From contig DWYO01000022.1 of NCBI GenBank assembly GCA_019118725.1, positions 1 to 5,560 on the forward strand: a stretch of 5,560 bases of DNA. The letters run 5' to 3'. The notes under the pieces are model-generated. The model was given only the letters and a program-made list of their open reading frames with translations, did not search any database and was not told where the DNA came from. Both the position numbers and the translations under genes were made by a program. This document shows, piece after piece, positions 1 to 5,560 of this stretch (position 1 is its first letter; every line of letters begins with the position of its first letter). The stretch comes from Candidatus Parabacteroides intestinavium. GTDB lineage: Bacteria; Bacteroidota; Bacteroidia; Bacteroidales; Tannerellaceae.

Positions 1-1
1 T

Positions 2-100
2 GTGTATATGAAGTCGCCCGACAACTGCATCGGATGCGCAAGTTGCGGATTAGTTTGTCCGGACGGATGTTTAACCATCTATAAAAAGAAAATAGACTGA
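2..100 (+). CDS. 4Fe-4S ferredoxin-type delta subunit of 2-oxoacid:ferredoxin oxidoreductase (3' end only)
   Basis: Only the last 32 codons are in the window; the start lies to the left. The frame reads through a classic CxxCxxCxxxCP cluster motif (N-C-I-G-C-A-S-C-G-L-V-C-P, cysteine codons at 26, 35, 44 and 56), then a short basic tail ending in TGA. This is the C-terminal cluster-binding half of the small ferredoxin-like subunit (KorD/VorD) of four-subunit 2-oxoacid:ferredoxin oxidoreductases, which passes electrons from the catalytic core to soluble ferredoxin. Family members usually carry two such motifs in about 70-100 residues, so a first motif is expected upstream but cannot be seen. 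The stop codon is one base before the vorB ATG, which supports co-transcription and subunit identity. The cluster motif is certain. The delta-subunit role rests on the neighbours. Confidence 0.9.
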   Translation: MYMKSPDNCIGCASCGLVCPDGCLTIYKKKID

Positions 101-101
101 T

Positions 102-1184
102 ATGGCTGAAGAGATAAAATTGATGAAAGGCAATGAAGCAATTGCCCATGCAGCGATTCGTTATGGTGTAGATGGATATTTCGGTTATCCGATCACCCCC
201 CAATCCGAAGTAATGGAAACACTAATGGCCGAAATGCCCTGGAAGACGACCGGCATGGTGGTACTACAAGCAGAAAGTGAAGTGGCCTCCATCAATATGA
301 TTTATGGAGGAGCCGGAACCGGAAAACGGGTGATGACCTCATCGTCCAGCCCCGGTGTCAGCCTCATGCAAGAAGGGGTTTCTTACCTGGCCGGCGCCGA
401 ATTACCTTGTCTGATCGTGAACGTGATGCGCGGAGGTCCCGGATTGGGAACCATCCAGCCCAGCCAATCGGACTATTTCCAAACGGTAAAAGGCGGAGGA
501 CATGGCGATTACCGGCTGATCACGTTGGCCCCCTCGTCGGTTCAGGAAATGGCGGACTTTGTAGGATTGGGATTTGACCTCGCATTTAAATACCGCAATC
601 CGGCTATTATCCTGGCGGACGGTATCGTAGGACAGATGATGGAGAAAGTGGTTCTTCCTCCTTTCCACCCGCGCCGTACGGATGAAGAAATTGAGGCTAC
701 CTGCCCGTGGGCTGCCCGGGGAAAGAAAGGCAACCGTAAGCCGAATATCATCACCTCGTTGGAGCTTGACCCGGCCAAAATGGAAGAAAACAACATCCGT
801 TTCCAGAAAAAGTACCAGGAAATCGAGAAAAACGAGGTGCGTTACGAAGAGTACCATTGCGAAGATGCCTCTTATCTGCTGATTGCCTTCGGCTCGTCAG
901 CCCGTATCTGCCAGAAAGTAGTAGAGAATGCCCGTGCGGAAGGTATCAAGCTTGGCTTGCTCCGACCGATTACGTTATGGCCGTTCCCGAGTGAAGTCAT
1001 CGCGCAATATGCCAATCAGGTAAAGGGCATTCTTTCCGTAGAATTGAACGCCGGACAGATGGTCGAGGATATCCGGTTGGCGGTAAAAGGAAAAGTTAAA
1101 GTAGAACATTTCGGTCGCTTAGGCGGAATTGTCTTTACTCCGGATGAGGTGCTGGATGCGCTTAAAAAACTGATAATTGACTAA
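102..1184 (+). CDS. vorB: 2-oxoacid:ferredoxin oxidoreductase alpha subunit (VorB/KorA type; 3-methyl-2-oxobutanoate dehydrogenase subunit VorB)
   Basis: This is the 360-residue alpha subunit of a cytoplasmic enzyme that oxidatively decarboxylates a 2-oxoacid with CoA and ferredoxin, or runs in reverse. Residues 1 to about 185 form the N-terminal pyruvate:ferredoxin oxidoreductase domain. It has the substrate-pocket motif GYPITPQS at 28-35, AESE at 57-60 (Glu60 is probably the residue contacting the thiamine ring, by family analogy), TSSSSPG at 79-85 and MRGGPGLGT at 109-117. A charged linker at about 190-250 leads to the C-terminal domain II (about 255-360), which has LRPITLWPFP at 287-296. 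Length matches archaeal and bacterial VorB/KorA proteins. The ATG follows the ferredoxin stop by one base and has only a weak A/G-rich tract before it. Substrate (2-oxoglutarate, 2-oxoisovalerate or other) cannot be read from sequence: VorB and KorA names overlap in this subfamily. No disruption is seen. Confidence 0.95.
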   Translation: MAEEIKLMKGNEAIAHAAIRYGVDGYFGYPITPQSEVMETLMAEMPWKTTGMVVLQAESEVASINMIYGGAGTGKRVMTSSSSPGVSLMQEGVSYLAGAELPCLIVNVMRGGPGLGTIQPSQSDYFQTVKGGGHGDYRLITLAPSSVQEMADFVGLGFDLAFKYRNPAIILADGIVGQMMEKVVLPPFHPRRTDEEIEATCPWAARGKKGNRKPNIITSLELDPAKMEENNIRFQKKYQEIEKNEVRYEEYHCEDASYLLIAFGSSARICQKVVENARAEGIKLGLLRPITLWPFPSEVIAQYANQVKGILSVELNAGQMVEDIRLAVKGKVKVEHFGRLGGIVFTPDEVLDALKKLIID

Positions 1185-1187
1185 ATT

Positions 1188-1361
1188 ATGATTCGCGGAA
1201 GCAAATTGGACGAGTTATTGACATTACTATTTATGTTATTGGCTATTGCTACGGTGATCTGCTTTTTCATACCCTCGGTAGAAAAAAGCATCACACTGAC
1301 CATAGGCGGTATTGCCATTGGCGTCCGGATTATACAATATATACTGAGATTTTTTAATTAA
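1188..1361 (+). CDS. Small two-helix membrane protein of unknown function, inside the oxidoreductase operon
   Basis: A 57-residue reading frame starts at ATG 1188, three bases after the vorB stop, and ends at TAA 1359-1361. The N-terminus is short and polar (MIRGSKLDE). A first hydrophobic stretch covers about residues 10-28, a short turn (PSVEKS) covers 29-34, and a second hydrophobic stretch covers about 35-54 with Arg47 inside it and a short RFFN tail. This predicts a helical hairpin in the inner membrane. It has no cysteine motif or recognisable domain and I cannot name a family. The frame exactly fills the space between alpha and beta genes, and its codons look like real coding sequence rich in Leu/Ile, so I take it as a gene. 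No Shine-Dalgarno is visible, so translation may be coupled to vorB. A membrane-tethering or stability role for the oxidoreductase is only a hypothesis. The region looks more AT-rich than its neighbours, as hydrophobic codons would predict. Confidence 0.75.
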   Translation: MIRGSKLDELLTLLFMLLAIATVICFFIPSVEKSITLTIGGIAIGVRIIQYILRFFN

Positions 1362-1366
1362 GAGGA
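1362..1366 (+). promoter_or_regulatory. Shine-Dalgarno-like ribosome binding site of the beta-subunit gene
   Basis: The sequence GAGGA, within TAAGAGGA, lies six bases before ATG 1373. It is the clearest purine-rich ribosome-binding sequence in the window. It favours ATG 1373 over the in-frame TTG at 1367, which would sit directly against this motif. It also overlaps the tail of the preceding small gene's stop codon region. Confidence 0.6.
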
Positions 1367-1372
1367 TTGATT

Positions 1373-2137
1373 ATGGAAATAAATGAAATCATAGACGCGG
1401 AAAACTTGGTTTATAAAAAACCTAAGTTGATGAACGACAATCCGATGCACTATTGCCCGGGATGCAGTCATGGTGTAATCCATAAACTGATTGCCGAAGT
1501 CATTGAAGAGATGGGCATGGAGGAGGACACAATAGGTGTCTCACCCGTTGGTTGTGCCGTCTTTGCTTACAATTATATAGATATCGACTGGGAAGAGGCC
1601 GCCCACGGACGTGCTCCAGCCATAGCTACCGCCATCAAACGCTTGAACCCGTCAAAAATGGTCTTCACCTATCAAGGAGATGGTGACCTGGCCGCTATTG
1701 GTACGGCCGAAACGATTCATGCGGCAAACCGGGGTGAAAACATCGTGATCATTTTCGTGAACAATGCCATTTACGGAATGACGGGAGGACAAATGGCTCC
1801 GACCACCTTGGAGGGCATGAAAACGTCAACTTGCCCTTACGGACGTGACATCGCCTTGAACGGATATCCGCTGAAAATAGGAAACCTGCTGGCTCAGCTG
1901 GATGGTACCTGTCTGGTAACACGCCAAAGCGTGCAGAATGCGGCGGCCGTACGGAAAGCCAAGAAGATGTTGCGCAAGGCTTTTGAGAACTCGATGGCCG
2001 GAAAAGGGACATCAGTCGTAGAGTTTGTCTCTACCTGCTCCTCCGGATGGAAAATGAGTCCGGAACGTGCCAACAAATGGATGGAAGAAAATATGTTCCC
2101 GTTCTATCCGTTAGGTGATTTAAAGAATGTAGAATAA
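1373..2137 (+). CDS. korB: 2-oxoacid:ferredoxin oxidoreductase beta subunit, thiamine-diphosphate-binding (KorB type)
   Basis: This 254-residue subunit binds thiamine diphosphate and, in this family, a 4Fe-4S cluster. The cofactor motif is clear: GDGD at 102-105, then about 25 residues later NN at 130-131, followed by YGMTGGQ at 134-140. CPGC at 28-31, Cys61 (in PVGCA) and Cys222 (in STCSSGW) match the spacing of the four cluster-ligating cysteines known in archaeal 2-oxoacid:ferredoxin oxidoreductase beta subunits, so the proximal cluster is probably present. Length is slightly below the 270-300 typical of many KorB proteins but the fold-defining parts are all there. I chose ATG 1373 because GAGGA lies six bases upstream; a TTG at 1367 would add two residues. 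It pairs with VorB (alpha), the gamma subunit 19 bases downstream and the ferredoxin subunit. Substrate specificity is not resolved, and the symbol korB follows KEGG-style naming for the beta subunit. Confidence 0.95.
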   Translation: MEINEIIDAENLVYKKPKLMNDNPMHYCPGCSHGVIHKLIAEVIEEMGMEEDTIGVSPVGCAVFAYNYIDIDWEEAAHGRAPAIATAIKRLNPSKMVFTYQGDGDLAAIGTAETIHAANRGENIVIIFVNNAIYGMTGGQMAPTTLEGMKTSTCPYGRDIALNGYPLKIGNLLAQLDGTCLVTRQSVQNAAAVRKAKKMLRKAFENSMAGKGTSVVEFVSTCSSGWKMSPERANKWMEENMFPFYPLGDLKNVE

Positions 2138-2156
2138 CTAAAACGGTCAAAAAGAA

Positions 2157-2711
2157 ATGAAACACGAGATTATTATTGCCGGATTCGGTGGACAAGGTGT
2201 TTTGTCAATGGGAAAAATTCTTGCTTATTCCGGACTGATGGAAGGGAAAGAAGTAACATGGATGCCCTCTTATGGTCCTGAACAACGTGGCGGAACGGCA
2301 AATGTTACGGTTATTCTGAGTGATGATCCTATCAGCTCGCCCATCCTGAACGAATATGATATTGCCATCATCTTAAACCAGCCCTCGTTGGATAAGTTCG
2401 AAAACAAAGTGAAACCGGGTGGAATCCTGATTTATGACGGATATGGTATCCATACCGAAATCAAACGGAAAGATATCCAAGTGTATCGCGTGGATGCCAT
2501 GGATACCGCGGCTGAGATGCAAAACGCCAAAGCATTCAACATGCTTATCCTGGGTGGATTGCTGAAAGTGGTTCCTATGGTCAAAATGGAGAATGTGTTG
2601 TTGGGATTGAAAAAATCTTTGCCCCAACGCCATCATGACCTGATTCCGATGAACGAAGCCGCTATTTTGAAAGGGATGGAAATTATACAGAAAGTGCCTT
2701 CGTGCCAATGA
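2157..2711 (+). CDS. korC: 2-oxoacid:ferredoxin oxidoreductase gamma subunit (KorC type)
   Basis: This 184-residue protein is the gamma subunit (pyruvate/ketoisovalerate oxidoreductase catalytic domain), thought to form the CoA-interacting part of the enzyme. It begins with a Rossmann-like strand and glycine-rich turn, IIIAGFGGQGV at 5-15, and has the family hallmark SYGPEQRGG at 38-46, followed by NVTVILSDDPI. A predicted nucleotide-fold core continues with DIAIILNQPSL at 68-78 and PGGILIYDG at 87-95. The length is normal for the family. The start is ATG 2157 after a purine-rich AAAAAGAA tract that can serve as a weak ribosome binding site. It completes the delta-alpha-beta-gamma set. Its TGA overlaps the ATG of the following porin gene (ATGA at 2708-2711), which suggests translational coupling. 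The symbol korC follows KEGG naming for gamma; vorC is used differently in different organisms. Confidence 0.94.
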   Translation: MKHEIIIAGFGGQGVLSMGKILAYSGLMEGKEVTWMPSYGPEQRGGTANVTVILSDDPISSPILNEYDIAIILNQPSLDKFENKVKPGGILIYDGYGIHTEIKRKDIQVYRVDAMDTAAEMQNAKAFNMLILGGLLKVVPMVKMENVLLGLKKSLPQRHHDLIPMNEAAILKGMEIIQKVPSCQ

Positions 2712-4783
2712 AACAAGGACTGCATTTACTTATATTATTACTCATACCGACAAGTCTCTTTGCCCAAGTCCGACCAGGAGGGGGCAAAGGAGGCTTCTCT
2801 CTTTCTAACCTGTCGAAAGGGAATACGACCTTGGCCGATAGTCTGCTCGTAAAAGACAGTACGGAGCTGAAAAGCAAACGGGTTACTGCCTACCGGCTAA
2901 CGCCTTTGCTGGGAGATCCTTATGTCGCACCGATGGATACCGACCGGTTGAATACGGCCAACAGGACCCTGGTGGAAGGAAAAGGGCTGGCTATCGGTTA
3001 CTTGGCCAACTTGGGCTCACCGGCCCAGTCTCGTATTTTCTCCGAACGGAAGGAAGCACGGGATTTTATCTTTGCCGATGCGTATGATTATTATCTTACG
3101 ACTCCGGAAAATGCTCAATTCTATGACACGAAGCTCCCTTTTACCGATATTATGTACACAACGGCCGGAGGAAGTACCAACCGGGAAGAACAATTGAAAG
3201 GGACCTTGGCTTTCAATTTCGGAAAGAAAATCAATATAGGTGGAGACTTTGACTATATCTACGGGCGTGGATTCTATTCGTCCAACGGAAACAAGCTTAT
3301 CAGTTACCGTATCTTCGGGAGCTATCGGTCGGACCGGTATGAACTGAATGCTTTTGCCGGGAATTATAACTTCGTGACCCATGAAAACGGAGGGTTGAGT
3401 GATGACACCTACCTGACCCATCCGGATGATCATGAGGAAGGAAGAAGGCAGCCTACCTCCATGGATTTCCCGGTGCTCTATACGGATGTATTCAACCGCA
3501 TCCGGGGTAAGCAATTATTCCTGACCCACCGGTATAATCTGGGATTTACCAAGACTTTGGAGGAAACGGATGAGGAGGGGTATGCCAAGGAGGTGTTCGT
3601 GCCGGTTTCCAGCATTATTCATACATTCCAATACGAGGATCATAAACGCCGTTTCGTTTCGGATGGAAACAGCTATGCAATAGATACCTTGTTCAATAAC
3701 GGGCAACCGCTTAATAACGATGAATCCCTGAATGATGTCTATTATTCGTGGAGCATGAAGAATACCATTGCTTTATCCCTGCGGGAAGGATTCCAAAATT
3801 GGGCTAAATTCGGGCTTACGGCTTTCATTGACCTGGAAAAACGACGCTACCGGATGCAAAACGCGAAAAGCACGGGGAACAATCTGCCGATAGGCGAAAA
3901 TGTGATTACCCCGCCTGTTTTCTCCTCCGGAGGCACAATCACGTATGATGAGTTCTCTACATTCATCGGTGCCGAACTATATAAACGCATGGGAAAGCTC
4001 CTGACCTACAACGCACGGGGTGAATTGTGCGTCATTGGGGATGATGTGGGCGAATTCAGAGCTTCGGGAGAATTGCAAACCACCTTCAAGCTCTTCCAGA
4101 AGGAGGCATACATCCGGGCCAACGGATATATCAAGAACGTCACACCCGCCTTTTTCCAGCGCCATTATCATTCCCGGTATTTCTGGTGGGATAAGGAGCT
4201 GAGCAATATCCAGCAATTCTATGTCGGAGGAGAGGTCAATATCGAATCTACGGGGACGAAACTATCCGCCGGGGTAGAGAGCATCCAGAACTATATCTAT
4301 TTCGGGAAAAATGGCGAGCCGGAACAATATGGAAGTAACCTGCAGGTCGTTACCGCCCGCCTGAGACAGAATTTTTATGTCCGGGCGTTAGGATGGGAAA
4401 ACGAATTGGCCTATCAGGTCAGCAGCAATCAGGACATATTGCCCCTACCCGACCTGAGCATTTATTCAAACCTCTACGTCAAATTCAAGCTGGCCAAGGT
4501 GTTGAGCATCCAGCTGGGTGCGGATGTACATTATCATACCGCCTACTATGCACCTTATTTCCAACCTGCTACTCAACAATTTCAAGTGCAGGACGAGGTC
4601 AAGGTCGGTAATTATCCACTAATCAACGCGTATGTGAATTTACACTTGAAGCAGGCTCGTTTTTTCGTGATGGCATATAATCTGAGCGACCTGTTCGTAA
4701 AACCTAATTATTTTTCGTTAGCCCATTATCCATTAAATCCAATGATGCTGAAAATGGGTGTAGCCGTTCGTTTTAATAATTAA
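2708..4783 (+). CDS. Putative outer-membrane porin (Bacteroidetes Porin_10-type)
   Basis: This 691-residue protein has a Sec signal peptide: MK, a hydrophobic core at about 5-13, and likely cleavage after LFA at residue 19, leaving Gln20. A Gly/Arg/Lys-rich stretch (RPGGGKGG, 22-29) follows. The N-terminal block GYLANLGSPAQSR (97-109), FADAYDYYLTTPENAQFY (122-139) and DFDYIYGRGFY (180-190) is what I recognise from the Bacteroidetes 'putative porin' family. The rest alternates aromatic and polar residues in a pattern suited to many beta strands, and the end, LKMGVAVRFNN, resembles a terminal outer-membrane strand with the Phe two residues from the end. There is no lipobox cysteine and no TonB-plug domain, so it is not a SusC-like receptor. 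Its solute is unknown. ATG 2708 is preferred over GTG 2702 because it overlaps the korC stop as ATGA and gives a clean signal peptide; no strong Shine-Dalgarno is seen. Confidence 0.85.
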   Translation: MKQGLHLLILLLIPTSLFAQVRPGGGKGGFSLSNLSKGNTTLADSLLVKDSTELKSKRVTAYRLTPLLGDPYVAPMDTDRLNTANRTLVEGKGLAIGYLANLGSPAQSRIFSERKEARDFIFADAYDYYLTTPENAQFYDTKLPFTDIMYTTAGGSTNREEQLKGTLAFNFGKKINIGGDFDYIYGRGFYSSNGNKLISYRIFGSYRSDRYELNAFAGNYNFVTHENGGLSDDTYLTHPDDHEEGRRQPTSMDFPVLYTDVFNRIRGKQLFLTHRYNLGFTKTLEETDEEGYAKEVFVPVSSIIHTFQYEDHKRRFVSDGNSYAIDTLFNNGQPLNNDESLNDVYYSWSMKNTIALSLREGFQNWAKFGLTAFIDLEKRRYRMQNAKSTGNNLPIGENVITPPVFSSGGTITYDEFSTFIGAELYKRMGKLLTYNARGELCVIGDDVGEFRASGELQTTFKLFQKEAYIRANGYIKNVTPAFFQRHYHSRYFWWDKELSNIQQFYVGGEVNIESTGTKLSAGVESIQNYIYFGKNGEPEQYGSNLQVVTARLRQNFYVRALGWENELAYQVSSNQDILPLPDLSIYSNLYVKFKLAKVLSIQLGADVHYHTAYYAPYFQPATQQFQVQDEVKVGNYPLINAYVNLHLKQARFFVMAYNLSDLFVKPNYFSLAHYPLNPMMLKMGVAVRFNN

Positions 4784-4788
4784 GCGTC

Positions 4789-5560
4789 ATGAAGGTAGGG
4801 AAAAAATTACTGGCCGTTTACATTTGTCTTTTGGGCATTGTCCTGGTGATGATGGCTTCACTCTATTCTTATCTTCAAAGCAAGGAGCCGCTTCCTCCCC
4901 GCGATTATCCGGAGATAAAAGAGGAAGGCATATTGCGTGTCATGATGGAATACAATCCTTCCGATTATTATGTGGAGGACGATACCATATTAGGGTTTCA
5001 ATATGAATTGTGCCAGGCCATCGCCCGGCTATCAGGCATGGAGGTGCAGATTCATCTGGAAATGAGTTTGGAGAAAAGTTTCGAAATGCTTGACCAACAG
5101 CAGGTGGATGTGATAGCCCGTAACATCCCGATCACCAGTGAAAGTAAGGAGACACATCTCTTTACCGATCCGATCATCCTGAACAAGCAGGTGCTTGTCC
5201 AACGCACGGCCAAAGCCAATCAGGGTCAGAGCCCCATCCGCAATCAGATTCATTTAGGGAAAAAGAAACTTTATATTCCCAAAAACTCTCCGGCCCTGTT
5301 GCGGATAAAAAATCTGGAACATGAGATTGGAGATACCATCTACATCGAAGAGGATGAATTGTATTCGGATGAACAACTGATCATTCAGGTGGCTAAGGGA
5401 GACATTGATTTTGCCGTATGCAACCAGCAGAATGCCGAACGTATGGCCAAACAATATCCGGAAATCGATATCCAGACCGATATCAGCTTTACACAATTGC
5501 AATCCTGGGCCGTACGCATGGAATCGCCCATCCTATTGGATAGCCTGAATCATTGGTTGG
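4789..5560 (+). CDS. Membrane-anchored solute-binding-domain protein, MltF-like (3' end missing)
   Basis: The frame opens at ATG 4789, five bases after the porin stop, and stays open to the window edge (257 codons visible). Residues 6-28 form one hydrophobic helix after a basic MKVGKK start. No lipobox is present, so this is probably an uncleaved inner-membrane anchor with the rest in the periplasm. From about residue 46 there is a family-3 extracellular solute-binding domain: EGILRVMMEYNPSDYY (46-61), GFQYELCQAIARLSGMEVQI (69-88), a VDVIAR segment (106-111), FTDPIILNKQVLVQR (125-139) and GDIDFAVCNQQNAERM (204-219). This pattern resembles the N-terminal sensor domain of membrane-bound lytic transglycosylase F (MltF). 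Whether a catalytic transglycosylase domain follows is not visible, because the window ends near the end of the binding domain. Without that domain it would be a stand-alone binding protein of unknown ligand. Confidence 0.85.
   Translation, partial: MKVGKKLLAVYICLLGIVLVMMASLYSYLQSKEPLPPRDYPEIKEEGILRVMMEYNPSDYYVEDDTILGFQYELCQAIARLSGMEVQIHLEMSLEKSFEMLDQQQVDVIARNIPITSESKETHLFTDPIILNKQVLVQRTAKANQGQSPIRNQIHLGKKKLYIPKNSPALLRIKNLEHEIGDTIYIEEDELYSDEQLIIQVAKGDIDFAVCNQQNAERMAKQYPEIDIQTDISFTQLQSWAVRMESPILLDSLNHWL

Noticed and set aside
402..857. 151-residue open frame on the minus strand inside vorB
   Set aside because: It lies wholly antisense to a well-conserved gene, has no recognisable motif, and its length follows from the codon use of the real gene.
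1367..1372. Alternative TTG start for the beta subunit
   Set aside because: It would leave no spacing to the GAGGA ribosome binding site, while ATG 1373 has a six-base spacing.
2702..2707. Alternative GTG start for the porin
   Set aside because: It adds only two residues before a typical MK signal-peptide start; ATG 2708 also makes the common ATGA overlap.
3067..3074. TATCTTTG, another match to the -7 consensus
   Set aside because: It lies deep within the porin coding region, has no -33 partner and no gene start downstream.
3017..3514. 165-residue open frame on the minus strand inside the porin gene
   Set aside because: It is antisense to a confident porin frame with family motifs in exactly this region, and its product resembles no known protein.
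4819..4826. TACATTTG, an exact match to the Bacteroides -7 promoter consensus TAnnTTTG
   Set aside because: It is inside the coding sequence of the last gene, with no TTTG-type -33 element about 19-21 bases upstream, so it is probably chance.
4824..5006. Short + strand open frame near the start of the last gene
   Set aside because: It is in a different frame from the MltF-like gene at 4789, which shows signal-anchor and solute-binding-domain features over the same bases.
5466..5484. Direct repeat CGATATC spaced by five bases
   Set aside because: It encodes a short Ile-Asp-Ile/Thr-Asp-Ile amino-acid similarity in the binding-domain gene and is too short to suggest an operator.
5032..5502. 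Two consecutive minus-strand open frames near the right edge
   Set aside because: Both are antisense to the MltF-like binding-domain gene and show no domain features.

Overview
The window looks like chromosomal DNA from an anaerobic Bacteroidales bacterium (Bacteroides/Parabacteroides-like; the genus is a guess). Three things point there: a four-part 2-oxoacid:ferredoxin oxidoreductase, a Bacteroidetes-type putative porin with the typical N-terminal block of that family, and weak or absent Shine-Dalgarno sequences before most genes. Base composition is moderate throughout, with nothing that marks recently acquired DNA.

Layout: all seven genes lie on the + strand and are packed tightly. (1) The 3' end of a small 4Fe-4S ferredoxin subunit (2-100). 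(2) The alpha subunit VorB/KorA (102-1184). (3) A 57-residue protein with two predicted membrane helices, not a known subunit (1188-1361). (4) The thiamine-diphosphate-binding beta subunit (1373-2137). (5) The gamma subunit (2157-2711). (6) A 691-residue putative outer-membrane porin, whose ATG overlaps the gamma stop codon by 4 bases (2708-4783). (7) A membrane-anchored, MltF-like solute-binding-domain protein that runs off the right edge (4789-5560). Gaps between genes are 1, 3, 11, 19, -4 and 5 bases, so there is no room for an independent promoter or terminator. The simplest reading is one polycistronic transcript that starts upstream of the window and continues beyond it. No stretch over 300 bases lacks a gene.

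How the genes work together: the first five genes except the small membrane protein encode a delta-alpha-beta-gamma oxidoreductase. This enzyme interconverts a 2-oxoacid plus CoA and oxidised ferredoxin with an acyl-CoA, CO2 and reduced ferredoxin. The sequence does not tell whether the substrate is 2-oxoglutarate, a branched-chain 2-oxoacid or something else. The porin and the MltF-like protein act in the cell envelope, and their link to the oxidoreductase is positional only.

Most of the window is conventional core metabolism and envelope biology. I found no RNA gene, mobile element, CRISPR array or defence system. The most interesting item is the small two-helix membrane protein inserted between the alpha and beta subunit genes.
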